Counted from the first letter of the stretch, positions 1-6,303 are shown. The stretch is 23,220 nucleotides of DNA from an uncultured Oscillospiraceae bacterium (GCA_910587465.1 CAJUMS010000044.1:1-23220); one strand, 5' to 3'. Numbers and translations are program-made. Notes: generated by a model from the sequence alone, not told the origin.

Positions 1-43
1 TCTCCGTGCAGTATGGGCTGTTCTGAATTGTTGCTTTGATCAT
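1..43 (-). CDS. 5' end of an unidentified gene (runs off the window)
   Basis: The start codon ATG (complement of 41-43) is preceded by a strong ribosome binding site, GGAGGTATCAAAATG, and 14 codons (MIKATIQNSPYCTE) run off the left edge. It begins 13 bp after the stop of the leftward gene at 57-305, so the two are probably co-transcribed. Too little is present to assign a family. Confidence 0.6.
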   Translation of the reverse strand, partial: MIKATIQNSPYCTE

Positions 44-56
44 TTTGATACCTCCG

Positions 57-305
57 TTATCCCATCTTCAAACCAATATCTTCGCTGGGTTCGTCGACCG
101 AGGTGATGTTAACGTACTCACCGATTATGCCGAGTGCTTCCTCATAGCTGCCGCTGTTGAAAACCTTTTCCGACATTTCGGTCGCTTCCGTCGACATACC
201 GTTTCTTTTCAGAGTTTTCGCCGCGATTCCAACCAAATGGAATATGTTCCCATCCTCCCCGATCAGTGGGCAGTCGGGTTTTGTGCGCTTATTTTCGTTG
301 CTCAT
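57..305 (-). CDS. Small hypothetical protein, mobile-element type (82 aa)
   Basis: I start it at the ATG at 305 because GGAGGAATCAATATG gives an ideal Shine-Dalgarno site; the longer frame (to 341) adds 12 residues without one. The 82-aa product is soluble, with no signal or membrane segment. It has a conserved-looking opening (KPDCPLIGEDGNIFHL), then AAKTLKRNG and a tail with SYEEALGIIGEYVNI. From memory, proteins with this pattern are common on conjugative and phage-like elements of gut Firmicutes and have no assigned function. It probably belongs to another element lying left of the window, not to the 788-10997 element, because it lies outside that element's attachment repeat. Confidence 0.75.
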   Translation of the reverse strand: MSNENKRTKPDCPLIGEDGNIFHLVGIAAKTLKRNGMSTEATEMSEKVFNSGSYEEALGIIGEYVNITSVDEPSEDIGLKMG

Positions 306-360
306 ATTGATTCCTCCAAATTTATATTTCAAGCCCGTCAAGGCTTGGTGACCGATTATA

Positions 361-380
361 TTTCCGAATTACGTCGGAAA
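361..380. other. Small inverted repeat TTTCCGA/TCGGAAA
   Basis: A 7-bp perfect inverted repeat (361-367 and 374-380) with a 6-nt loop. It lies between the terminator-like hairpin at 389-439 and the gene at 57-305, so it would be in that gene's leader. Function unknown. Confidence 0.4.
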
Positions 381-382
381 AC

Positions 383-448
383 AAAAAAGGCGCCCGTAAA
401 TTACCTCTCATTTTATACGAGAAGCAATTTACAGGCGCTCATGCTTGT
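383..448 (-). ncRNA. Candidate ~65-nt hairpin RNA or attenuated leader
   Basis: On the minus strand a consensus promoter (455-482) is followed after about 10 nt by a ~21-bp hairpin (arms about 389-409 and 419-439, loop about 9 nt) and then a run of six T. The two stem imperfections are G-U wobbles only when the minus strand is transcribed, so the structure favours that direction. A transcript of about 65 nt would be a free-standing small RNA. It could instead be a leader in which termination controls the gene at 57-305. No known RNA family is recognised. Confidence 0.5.
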
Positions 449-454
449 ATGTTT

Positions 455-482
455 ATTATATGTGCAATCTGCACAGTTTCAA
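455..482 (-). promoter_or_regulatory. Sigma-70 promoter with a palindrome in the spacer
   Basis: Minus-strand TTGAAA (477-482), a 16-bp spacer, then TATAAT (455-460). The spacer contains the inverted repeat TGTGCA-GAT-TGCACA, a plausible operator site. Confidence 0.65.
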
Positions 483-505
483 CCGCAAAAATTTTGTTGC
501 GAAAA

Positions 506-518
506 GGGTTCAAATCCC
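506..518 (+). other. tRNA T-arm-like motif 1
   Basis: GGGTTCAAATCCC followed by GTCTGCA looks like the T-arm and acceptor 3' strand of a tRNA, but no D-arm, anticodon arm or matching acceptor 5' strand precedes it. It is followed by a terminator hairpin (556-604), as a tRNA gene would be. It may be a decayed tRNA 3' end. Confidence 0.3.
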
Positions 519-555
519 GTCTGCATCTTTTTGGTAACAACCCTGTATAACAAAA

Positions 556-604
556 AAGACCCGTGAGTGATTCCTCGAAATTGTGAAATCATTCACAGGT
601 CTTT
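556..604. terminator. Bidirectional terminator hairpin
   Basis: AAGACC...GGTCTT stem of about 17 bp with one wobble and one mismatch. It is followed by TTTT on the plus strand and by six T on the minus strand, so it could end transcription from either side. Confidence 0.6.
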
Positions 605-647
605 TCGTCAAAATGTCCAAATTCCGCCAAGAAAATTTTGTAGGGGA

Positions 648-659
648 GGGTTCAAGTCC
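648..659 (+). other. tRNA T-arm-like motif 2
   Basis: GGGTTCAAGTCC, preceded by AAAATTTTGT as is motif 1 at 506, and followed by a terminator hairpin (706-758). No complete tRNA can be folded around it. Confidence 0.3.
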
Positions 660-705
660 ACTTTCGTGTCGAAAATATCTGTGGACCGCGAATCCTGTTT
701 TTTAC

Positions 706-758
706 AAGATTTATGCCCACAAATGGCTTTGTACCGCCGTTTGTGGGCATAAAATCTT
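706..758 (+). terminator. Strong rho-independent terminator
   Basis: Arms at 706-723 and 740-758 pair over 18 bp (core ATGCCCACAAA/TTTGTGGGCAT) with a single bulge. A TCTTTTTAG tail follows on the plus strand. It sits just outside the left attachment site. Confidence 0.7.
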
Positions 759-774
759 TTTAGTAACATTTAGT

Positions 775-820
775 TGGTCGAGGCGACGGGATTCGAACCC
801 CCGACCCTCTGGTTCGTAGC
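775..820 (-). pseudogene. 3' fragment of a tRNA gene at the left element boundary
   Basis: On the minus strand this reads from the anticodon loop (CTACGAA) through the T-arm to an encoded CCA. The acceptor 3' strand is CGCCTCG with discriminator A, which differs from the intact tRNA-Arg at 10952-11028 (CTGGCGT, discriminator G). The 5' half is missing because element DNA begins at 821. The T-stem built from the shared part and this tail contains a G-G mismatch, showing that the two halves came from different genes. Confidence 0.8.
788..820. repeat. attL: 33-bp direct repeat within tRNA sequence
   Basis: Identical over 33 bp to 10965-10997. The repeat covers the anticodon loop through the T-arm of tRNA-Arg, a usual core site for tyrosine integrases, and the integrase gene begins 186 bp inward. 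A 10-bp palindrome (CGTAGCTACG, 815-824) spans its inner edge. Confidence 0.85.
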
Positions 821-922
821 TACGGATAAAACTTCTTATATTGTTGCGTGGTTTTTAATATTGGGCTATATAATGCAGTTTATCAATACTGTTTGTTTTG
901 TCTCTTTTAGTGATTTTTAGCC

Positions 923-960
923 TTTTTTCGTAACTTTGTTGAACAAATGTTGAACAAACT
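923..960 (+). repeat. Left copy of probable integrase arm-site repeat
   Basis: Contains two GTTGAACAAA words in tandem after GTAAC. The same arrangement in the same orientation lies at 10838-10874 near the other end. It sits about 100 bp inside attL, as expected of arm-type integrase binding sites. Confidence 0.6.
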
Positions 961-970
961 CCCTCAAGAT

Positions 971-1000
971 AAGCCGCTCGAATTTAAGATCAAGCGGCTT
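971..1000 (-). terminator. Hairpin terminator after the integrase gene
   Basis: AAGCCGCT...AGCGGCTT stem, six bases beyond the integrase stop on the minus strand, with only a weak T-tract. One arm is a copy of the element's octamer. Confidence 0.55.
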
Positions 1001-1005
1001 GTCGG

Positions 1006-2442
1006 TTATGAGATTTTGCTTTGTTTCTTTGGCGGTTCATCTAATATCACATCGGCAATGCAGTTTGCGGCAGCTTCGTCTGCTTTGCGCATGATATGCC
1101 CGTACTTGTCAGTCGTGGTACTGACCTTGCTATGACCTAATCGGCGGCTAATGCTGATACTGTCAACGCCGTTAAAATACAGAACGCTAACCATAGTGTG
1201 GCGGAACGCGTGAGGATTGATGTGCGGAAGATCGTAACGCTTGGAGAAGTCGGTGCAGTAACTTGTCAAGCTGGTGGGGTTCATCGGGGAGCCGCTCTCT
1301 TGAGTGAACACAAAGCTCGTGTTCTGCCATTTGTCACCATATAGTGCTTGCTGCTCCAGCTGCCAACGCCTATACTCTTTCAAAAGCTCCATAGTCTGGG
1401 CGGGCAGCTTTATGTAACGCTGTGAATTAACGGTTTTCGGAGTGTCTTCGTATATCCCCCGATCGGACGTGTACAACAGATTATTGCAGATATAGATCTG
1501 ATTGTTATTCCAGTCAACATAGTTCCATTTCAAGCCGAGAATTTCCCCGCGCCGCGCTCCGGTTATCAGTAGCAGATGAACAGCCGTTTGCCACTTTATC
1601 GGCTCTAGCTCCAGACAGTCACGTATTCGCTTTATATCCTCAACATCAAAGTAATTCGCCTCTTTGGCTATGGCTTTAGGCGGTGTAGCTTTTGTAGCCG
1701 GATTGTACGGAATCAGCAGCTCCTTTTCAGCCTGTGCGAAAACAACGGAGATAAAGCGATGATGTTCCAGAATGGTCTTGTTGGAGAGCGGCTGCATATT
1801 CTTTTGTACGTCGAACAACACGGCGGTACTCTCGCCCAAAGCCGCCGCGATCGCGTCCGCTTTATCGGTTGCTATGTTTTTGCCGTGTACAGCGTTGGCA
1901 AAGGTATTTGTAGCTACTCCCGCTTTTTGAGCAATGTCTTTGTGAGTAACGCCAAGCAGCTTTAATTGAGCGGCTAGTGCCGTGCCGCCGTTCGGTACCG
2001 TTTTTGCGACCGCTACTCCGGCACTCTCACGCAAGCCGCATTTAGATAGCTGTGCATACAGTTCATTGAGGTGCTGAGGGCGTATATCGTTCAGCTTTAA
2101 GTGTCCGATACCTTGATTTATCCGCTCAGCTAGCTTGCGGTATGAGTAGATCGTGTTATGCTTTACACCGTTACGCTCTTTCAATTGAATGACATATTCG
2201 GCATACTCCGCGAATGTCTGCTTATTGTCGAGATTATAGCCCTGCTTACATTGCTCCTCAAACATAACAACAAAACGCTTGAGTTCTTTTTCAATTTGTT
2301 TCTCGGTCATTCCCGTTTTCGGCTTGTACGAGGTTATATAGGGTTTCAATTGTTTCCCGTGATTGTCATAACCGCGAAATACGCGTATAGTGTATGAAGT
2401 GACCTCGCCCTTTTTATTGCGGCGTGGGGTGATGTTAGCCAT
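1006..2442 (-). CDS. int: Tyrosine recombinase / integrase with inserted HTH domain
   Basis: This 478-aa enzyme should integrate and excise the element at tRNA-Arg. Residues 3-70 form the arm-binding domain and about 75-245 the core-binding domain. The catalytic domain shows R297 (TGARRGE), K336, H411xxR414 (HAFRH), H437 (LGHS) and nucleophile Y447 (DKYGHI), so the active site is complete. Unusually, about 65 residues (about 152-215) interrupt the core-binding helices and resemble an XRE-type helix-turn-helix (LGVTHKDIAQKAGVATNTF, then an ALGE end). I chose the ATG at 2442 because AAGGAG lies at ideal distance; the upstream ATG at 2475 lacks a site. It overlaps the repressor stop by 8 bp (ATGGCTAA), so translation is probably coupled to the repressor. 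Confidence 0.95.
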   Translation of the reverse strand: MANITPRRNKKGEVTSYTIRVFRGYDNHGKQLKPYITSYKPKTGMTEKQIEKELKRFVVMFEEQCKQGYNLDNKQTFAEYAEYVIQLKERNGVKHNTIYSYRKLAERINQGIGHLKLNDIRPQHLNELYAQLSKCGLRESAGVAVAKTVPNGGTALAAQLKLLGVTHKDIAQKAGVATNTFANAVHGKNIATDKADAIAAALGESTAVLFDVQKNMQPLSNKTILEHHRFISVVFAQAEKELLIPYNPATKATPPKAIAKEANYFDVEDIKRIRDCLELEPIKWQTAVHLLLITGARRGEILGLKWNYVDWNNNQIYICNNLLYTSDRGIYEDTPKTVNSQRYIKLPAQTMELLKEYRRWQLEQQALYGDKWQNTSFVFTQESGSPMNPTSLTSYCTDFSKRYDLPHINPHAFRHTMVSVLYFNGVDSISISRRLGHSKVSTTTDKYGHIMRKADEAAANCIADVILDEPPKKQSKIS

Positions 2443-3130
2443 TGTTTTCATCTCCTTCTTGCTGTTCGTTGTCATAGTAGTAATAATAAAAGAAGTTATT
2501 TTGGCACTTATTGTGGTTTAGTTTTAAATTTTTTATAAATTCCAGTAATTTTAGCAATGTTATGTTTTCAAAGTCTTTATCCGAACTGTTTAATACGATT
2601 GGTTTTTTGTCCGCTTCACCCGAACTATCTTCAATCGTCATTTTTACTCGCGTCCTTGAAGAATGCCTGTATGCTGTTAAGAATTTCAAAAAGCTTTTAC
2701 TCTCAGCAGAACAGAAAAGCGCATTTATTGTGTCAAAAAGTGCATCGGTTGTATCGGCTGATTTTTTATCGTTTTCGCCTTTGAGTTTAATCTTATGAAA
2801 AAACTCGATAGTTTCAGGAGCAAGACCGGTATATTTTATTACAGCTGATATGGTGGGTTCAATAGGTCTTGGAGCATTTTCACACAAAAGATAATCTGTA
2901 GAAACATTAAAAAACTCCGCAATAATAGGAACTGTTTTAAGAGGCGGACAAGTCTTTCCTAAACACCACTGCCCAACCGATTGCCGTGTGATGCTTTCTC
3001 CGCTTTTGCTCTGAACATATTCAGCAAGAGCCTTTTGCGTTTTCCCTTGTTCATCTAATAGAAGCCTCAATTTAGATGAAAAGACGGAGTATTCTTTTTG
3101 CGGCTCATTTCTATTTATGTTATTTTCCAT
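2435..3130 (-). CDS. XRE-family (cI-like) repressor
   Basis: 231 aa. Residues about 17-82 form a Cro/cI helix-turn-helix (LRLLLDEQGKTQKALAEYV, then SITRQSVGQWCLGK and FFNVSTDYLL). The remaining ~150 residues are not recognised and lack the Ser/Lys dyad region of LexA-like autocleaving repressors as far as I can see. The start ATG at 3130 has GAGGAAATTAAAATG. Transcribed divergently from the 3293 gene, it is the likely lysogeny-type switch of the element, and its last codons overlap int. The C-terminus carries five consecutive Tyr codons, a TAT/TAC run just before the coupling junction. Confidence 0.85.
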   Translation of the reverse strand: MENNINRNEPQKEYSVFSSKLRLLLDEQGKTQKALAEYVQSKSGESITRQSVGQWCLGKTCPPLKTVPIIAEFFNVSTDYLLCENAPRPIEPTISAVIKYTGLAPETIEFFHKIKLKGENDKKSADTTDALFDTINALFCSAESKSFLKFLTAYRHSSRTRVKMTIEDSSGEADKKPIVLNSSDKDFENITLLKLLEFIKNLKLNHNKCQNNFFYYYYYDNEQQEGDENNG

Positions 3131-3149
3131 TTTAATTTCCTCACATTCT

Positions 3150-3170
3150 TGAGAAAGTAAAAATTTCTCA
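3150..3170. promoter_or_regulatory. Operator-like inverted repeat upstream of the repressor
   Basis: TGAGAAA-7 nt-TTTCTCA, 20 bp upstream of the repressor start codon in the divergent control region. It is a plausible autoregulatory operator; this is inferred from position and symmetry. Confidence 0.45.
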
Positions 3171-3193
3171 TAAATTTTTTTAGAAAAAAGCCC

Positions 3194-3222
3194 TTGACTT
3201 TTCTCTTCTTTCGTGGTACAAT
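3194..3222 (+). promoter_or_regulatory. Rightward sigma-70 promoter of the early operon
   Basis: TTGACT (3194-3199), 17-bp spacer, TACAAT (3217-3222). It would drive the genes from 3293 on, divergently from the repressor. Confidence 0.7.
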
Positions 3223-3271
3223 ATTATTGTAGCAAAAAAAACTTTCCCTGTCAAGGGGAAAGAAGAGAAAA
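3199..3271. repeat. 14-bp perfect inverted repeat across the early promoter
   Basis: TTTTCTCTTCTTTC (3199-3212) and its complement (3258-3271). The left arm fills the promoter spacer and the right arm lies in the transcribed leader. A second word, CCCTTGAC (3191-3198), recurs inverted at 3250-3257 but in the same relative order, so both pairs cannot form one simple hairpin. Confidence 0.6.
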
Positions 3272-3292
3272 TTTTACATGGGAGGTGAAATA

Positions 3293-3463
3293 ATGGGTAC
3301 CAAAAAAATTGATGTTAGCAAGCTCCCAGAGCACGAACGGGCAATTATTGAAGCACGTCGGGCATACAAAAAAGCCTGGCGAGCGGCTAATAAAGATAAG
3401 GTGGCAGAGTATGAGCGGAGGTTTTTTGAAAAGAAACTCCAACAGCAAAGCAACAGTTTATAA
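3293..3463 (+). CDS. Small basic hypothetical protein (56 aa)
   Basis: GGAGGTGAAATAATG places the start at 3293, not at the in-frame ATG at 3278, which lies upstream of the Shine-Dalgarno site. The 56-aa product is highly charged and helical (EARRAYKKAWRAANKDKVAEY, written here without its tail). Similar short KAWRxxNxDKVxEYxRR proteins occur on phages and integrative elements without known function. It is the first rightward gene of the element, opposite the repressor, so it is expected to be made when repression is lifted. Confidence 0.7.
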   Translation: MGTKKIDVSKLPEHERAIIEARRAYKKAWRAANKDKVAEYERRFFEKKLQQQSNSL

Positions 3464-3467
3464 GCAG

Positions 3468-3543
3468 AGCCGCCCGACTGTTGGCGCAGTCGAGCGGCTG
3501 AAAAGGAAATGCCGCTAAGTTGTTGGCGCAGCTCAGCGGCATT
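3468..3543. other. Two tandem hairpins with the same loop
   Basis: Hairpin 1 (3468-3499) has a 12-bp stem with one mismatch. Hairpin 2 (3508-3543) has a 9-bp stem plus an inner wobble extension. The stems differ in sequence, but both carry the 8-nt loop GTTGGCGC. No T-tract follows either, so they are not ordinary terminators. They lie in the transcript between the 3293 and 3645 genes. Confidence 0.6.
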
Positions 3544-3547
3544 GGAA

Positions 3548-3589
3548 AGTAATACCCGGTCAGATTATGGGATTACTATGCCCTTTTTA
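3548..3589 (+). terminator. Probable terminator
   Basis: AGTAATACCC (3548-3557) pairs with GGGATTACT (3569-3577) with one bulged base, followed within 6 nt by CTTTTTATT. Confidence 0.5.
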
Positions 3590-3644
3590 TTATAACATTT
3601 TTTATTCAAAGAGTCAAGGCTTTTTGAAGAAAGGATAGAGTTTT

Positions 3645-3899
3645 ATGAGAAAGCAGATTAGTTTGCCGTGTTTACGGCGTGTAACATTTATACCTTTAGC
3701 TACTCCGTTCGAAACAATAATCAGCTGTTTTACTGGTGACGAGGCAGACGAGGTGTATAATGAGGAATACTTTTGGTATTTAATGAGCAGTGCGGCAAAC
3801 AGAGAGTCCAACATTGAAATTGGTGCCAGCCCCGAACTTGCTCGCCAGATCAATGCATACTTTGGCCAGCCCGTGGCACATTCTGATATACTGGATTGA
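3645..3899 (+). CDS. Hypothetical protein (84 aa)
   Basis: Begins at an ATG 9 nt after AAAGGA. The 84-aa product is acidic and soluble, with no signal peptide or recognisable domain; features are FTGDEADEVYNEEYFWYLMSS and a C-terminal GASPELARQINAYFG helix. It ends at TGA 3897-3899, just before the excisionase-like gene, and the stop region forms that gene's ribosome binding site, so the two are likely co-translated. By position it may help excision or replication, but nothing in the sequence shows this. Confidence 0.7.
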   Translation: MRKQISLPCLRRVTFIPLATPFETIISCFTGDEADEVYNEEYFWYLMSSAANRESNIEIGASPELARQINAYFGQPVAHSDILD

Positions 3900-3908
3900 G
3901 GTGATATG

Positions 3909-4172
3909 ATGGATAATTTACATATTCCGACCATGCGCACTATTGCCGAAACAGCGGAACTGTTTCATTTGCCTATTCATTTTGTTCGGCAGAAGGTGAA
4001 TGCTGGAGAAGTCGTTGCGGTTCGTGCGGGCAGGAAGTTCCTTGTTAATGTTGAGAAATTTTCCGAGTTTCTTAACGGTGAGCTTTCGCCTATGCCGCTC
4101 CGTCTGGCGGAAAAACAAGGCGAAAGTGCCGCATATTCGGCGAAGATAACTCCCATACCGCGCGATCTTTGA
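3909..4172 (+). CDS. Excisionase-like HTH DNA-binding protein
   Basis: Product of 87 aa. Residues about 5-60 match the excisionase-type winged helix-turn-helix (MRTIAETAELFHLPIHFVRQ, then GEVVAVRAGRKFLVNVEKFSEFL), which binds DNA and helps the integrase excise its element. The C-terminal ~27 residues are unrelated and probably disordered. Two adjacent ATGs (3906, 3909) follow GAGGTG; spacing favours 3909. It is followed by a terminator (4182-4211), ending the early operon. It could be an Xis-type directionality factor or a replication regulator; the first is more likely beside this integrase. Confidence 0.75.
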   Translation: MDNLHIPTMRTIAETAELFHLPIHFVRQKVNAGEVVAVRAGRKFLVNVEKFSEFLNGELSPMPLRLAEKQGESAAYSAKITPIPRDL

Positions 4173-4181
4173 AATCTATTT

Positions 4182-4211
4182 AAAACCCGCTTATTCTTTA
4201 AAGCGGGTTTT
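4182..4211 (+). terminator. Rho-independent terminator
   Basis: AAAACCCGCTT/AAAGCGGGTTTT, a near-perfect stem with a TTTT tail, 10 bp after the excisionase-like gene. Confidence 0.85.
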
Positions 4212-4259
4212 ATACTCGGAGTATTGTGAGCGGCTTACACTCCTAAATTCCGTTTAAAT

Positions 4260-4331
4260 GTTCTGCAAGATTTTTTAATTTAAATTGCTAAAATTAAATA
4301 TTTTTTTAAAAAATTCGGCGTTATATCGCCG
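4260..4331. other. AT-rich tract and small hairpin upstream of rep
   Basis: About 55 bp of almost pure A/T (4271-4315), then the hairpin CGGCG-6 nt-CGCCG (4316-4331). AT-rich DNA before a replication gene may aid unwinding, but no clear iterons are seen. Confidence 0.35.
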
Positions 4332-4399
4332 TTGACGGGCTTGTAATGAGTATTGATAACTCTGCCGTTTTTGACTTTCAAGGTAGGTGAAGCAACATT

Positions 4400-5263
4400 T
4401 TGAAACACACATTTATTCGCGAAAAATCTCTCTGCCGAAATAACTGTCGGTATAAAGAGGTTGAATTATTTGAGTACTCGGAGGAGGAAAAAGAGGCAGC
4501 GAGAAAACCTCGCCGGAACAGGTTCAGAACTTCTCCGCCCAAGATCAAGGACATGAACGACGAGTATTCCAGGAGATATTTTCGCTGGCTGTTTCACAAC
4601 AATTTCCGCGCGGGAGATTACATTGTGACACTAACATTCGCCAACCCTACAAACAAAGAGCAGTCTCAAAAGGATTTTGCCAATTATAGAAAACGCTTGA
4701 AACGGCTGTATGCTAAGCTCGGGCTTGATTTGAAGTACCTTTATGTTTACGAGGGTAGGAGCAAGGGAACGCGCCCGCACTTTCATGTTGTCATAAACAG
4801 CGGTGCGGGTATCAACCGCGATGATATCGAGCGGCTATGGAAACTCGGACTAACGCAGACGAAACTGCTTCAGCCAGATGACGGCGGAGAGCTTTGCGAG
4901 GCGCTATGTGAGTACATCTCAAAGGAGTTCAAGAGAGCGCCCAAGTTCGAGCGCTCTTGGAACTGCTCTGCTAATCTGCTCCGCCCGGATACCGTCACCG
5001 ACGATAATAGTGTATCAAAAAAGCGCATGCGTAAAATACAAGACGCGTCGCGAAATGACGAGATAAAGGAGCTTGTCGAGCGGCTATATATCGGTTGGAC
5101 ATTGGTAAGCAGTTATATCGGCACTAACGAGATCACAGGCAGACCGTTCGCACGGTTTCGGCTGGTACGAAAACAGCAACAGCACAAGCGCTCATCACGA
5201 CGTGTTGACAACCGCCGAGCTGCTTGCCGCATGTCCGGGACTGAATGTCGGCTTGTGATCTAA
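4400..5263 (+). CDS. rep: HUH-type rolling-circle replication initiator (Rep)
   Basis: 287 aa. The HUH endonuclease motifs appear in order: motif 1 YIVTLTF (about 74-80), motif 2 RPHFHVVI with H127 and H129 as metal ligands, and motif 3 EYISKE with catalytic Tyr172 and Lys175. Such proteins nick one strand at an origin and stay covalently attached while a new strand is made; the same fold also serves as relaxase in mobilization. Only one catalytic Tyr is evident. The start is TTG at 4400 after AGGTAGGTGA; the opening MKHTFIREKSL resembles other Firmicute Reps of this class, which supports it. The last ~35 residues are Arg/Gln-rich and unlike a folded domain. The structured DNA directly downstream is a likely origin. 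Confidence 0.85.
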   Translation: MKHTFIREKSLCRNNCRYKEVELFEYSEEEKEAARKPRRNRFRTSPPKIKDMNDEYSRRYFRWLFHNNFRAGDYIVTLTFANPTNKEQSQKDFANYRKRLKRLYAKLGLDLKYLYVYEGRSKGTRPHFHVVINSGAGINRDDIERLWKLGLTQTKLLQPDDGGELCEALCEYISKEFKRAPKFERSWNCSANLLRPDTVTDDNSVSKKRMRKIQDASRNDEIKELVERLYIGWTLVSSYIGTNEITGRPFARFRLVRKQQQHKRSSRRVDNRRAACRMSGTECRLVI

Positions 5264-5274
5264 GCCGCTCGACG

Positions 5275-5404
5275 TTTTGCAATCAATTGCAAAATGCCTG
5301 TGGAGTATGGTTAGCAAGCCATAGAAAGAACCGTATTCTTTCGGCTCACAGGACTATTTCTGCAAAAATAGTCCTAGTAAGTTACATCTATTCTTCAGAA
5401 TAGA
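5275..5404 (+). other. Stacked hairpins after rep: candidate replication/transfer origin or ncRNA
   Basis: In 130 nt: TTTTGCAAT/ATTGCAAAA (5275-5294); a CCTGTG/CACAGG closing stem (5297-5302/5347-5352) enclosing two hairpins, TATGG/CCATA (5306-5323) and GAAAGAA/TTCTTTC (5324-5342); GGACTATTT/AAATAGTCC (5351-5374); and the palindrome TCTATTCT-TC-AGAATAGA (5387-5404). All stems are perfect. The third unit shares two bases with the closing stem, so they compete or stack. Single-strand origins of rolling-circle replicons are structured like this; a structured RNA is the alternative. Confidence 0.6.
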
Positions 5405-5550
5405 CTGCCTTTTCAAGGTTGCGGTATTACCCCTCGGAGAGCGCAAAGACTTTGGATACGAGCGAGGAACGAGAGAAGTGTCAAAAGTAACTTTGCGTTG
5501 TTACCGTCAAGGTGCTGTGTGCTACGGCTGACAGATATATGCAAGGTTTC

Positions 5551-5718
5551 GCAAAAAAGGTACTGCGACGGGCGGCGGGGTATGCGTGCGGGCTCGCTGA
5601 CCCCAACTTGCGCGCAGTAACAGGGTGAAAAATGGGGGTATTAAACTAAACTCAAAAGCGAAAAGTCGCTTGACCGTTCCGTGGCTCTTACCAAAGCACG
5701 CGAGCGGCTGACAGCGTT
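5551..5718 (+). repeat. 168-bp structured block, copy A
   Basis: Matches 9473-9640 with two mismatches, both outside the stems. Internal pairings: TACTGCG (5561-5567) with CGCAGTA (5613-5619), enclosing GGGGT (5577-5581) with ACCCC (5600-5604), then AAGCGA-AAAG-TCGCTT (5656-5671). No coding frame is convincing. It may be an origin, a protein-binding region or an RNA gene. Confidence 0.75.
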
Positions 5719-5866
5719 AAGATTGCGCTGTATGCGATTTTTGTTATCGCTTACGGTAAACCGCCTAACAGCATTACACGCGAACATGAACGCACTACGG
5801 CGCTCGTATCGCACGGCATGCGAAATGAGTGACACTCAATGCAGATGTAGCCGCTCTGATCGCGCA
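5667..5866. repeat. ~200-bp repeat R, copy 1
   Basis: Homologous to 5946-6147 and 9589-9778. Each copy carries the octamer GAGCGGCT near its left end (5702 here) and its inverse AGCCGCTC near its right end (5849), about 140 bp apart. It overlaps the 168-bp block on its left. Confidence 0.75.
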
Positions 5867-5945
5867 CGTTCCTCGCGCGGATATATCCGTGTTATGGCAT
5901 ACAGTTCATGTAGCGCGCTAGCGGTTCATCTAGTGATGATGTTAC

Positions 5946-6147
5946 CGCTTGACTGTTCCGCGGTTCATATCAAAGCACGCGAGCGGCTGACAGCGCTAAG
6001 ATTGCGCTGTATGCGATTTTTGTTATCGCTTACGGTAAATATCTCCCTACAGCACTACACGCGAATATGAACGCGCTACGGCGCTCGTATAGCACAGTAT
6101 GCGATATGAGTGATACTCAATGCAGATGTAGCCGCTCTAATCGCGCC
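5946..6147. repeat. ~200-bp repeat R, copy 2
   Basis: Tandem partner of copy 1 after a 79-bp gap, with inverted octamers at 5981 and 6130. It differs from copy 1 by scattered substitutions, with the longest identical stretch at about 5991-6038. The upstream part of the 168-bp block is absent here. Confidence 0.75.
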
Positions 6148-6259
6148 GCTGCTCTTACTTGAAGGTACGAGCGGCTAGACGTGCAGCACTCTCGAGGGGG
6201 CAGGGGGCTGTTGAGATCTCCGGTGCCTAAGTTCCCGTACAACGGACGTAACCTTTCAC

Positions 6260-6303
6260 GTGCACAAACGAGAAATCAAAGGGGGTATTAACCCCCCGTG
6301 CAC
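6260..6303. other. Compound hairpin
   Basis: GTGCAC (6260-6265) and GTGCAC (6298-6303) can close a structure containing GGGGGT-ATTA-type hairpin with CCCCC (6281-6296). The rest of 6180-6400 shows no gene and no further clear signal. Confidence 0.4.

Noticed and set aside
36..566. Plus-strand 176-aa open frame
   Set aside because: Antisense to the 57-305 gene and then read through the hairpins; no ribosome binding site. Its end matches the false proteins often predicted over tRNA-like DNA.
583..819. Plus-strand frame ending RRRDSNPRPSGS
   Set aside because: RDSNPRP is the well-known false translation of the antisense strand of a tRNA 3' half; this is the attL tRNA fragment.
3645..3940. Minus-strand 108-aa frame at 3614-3940
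   Set aside because: Opposes the tightly spaced plus-strand 3645 and 3909 genes, which have good start sites.
5681..6070. 129-aa open frame with an internal 22-residue duplication
   Set aside because: The duplication is just repeat R copies 1 and 2 read in one frame. There is no ribosome binding site, and copy 3 does not keep the frame.
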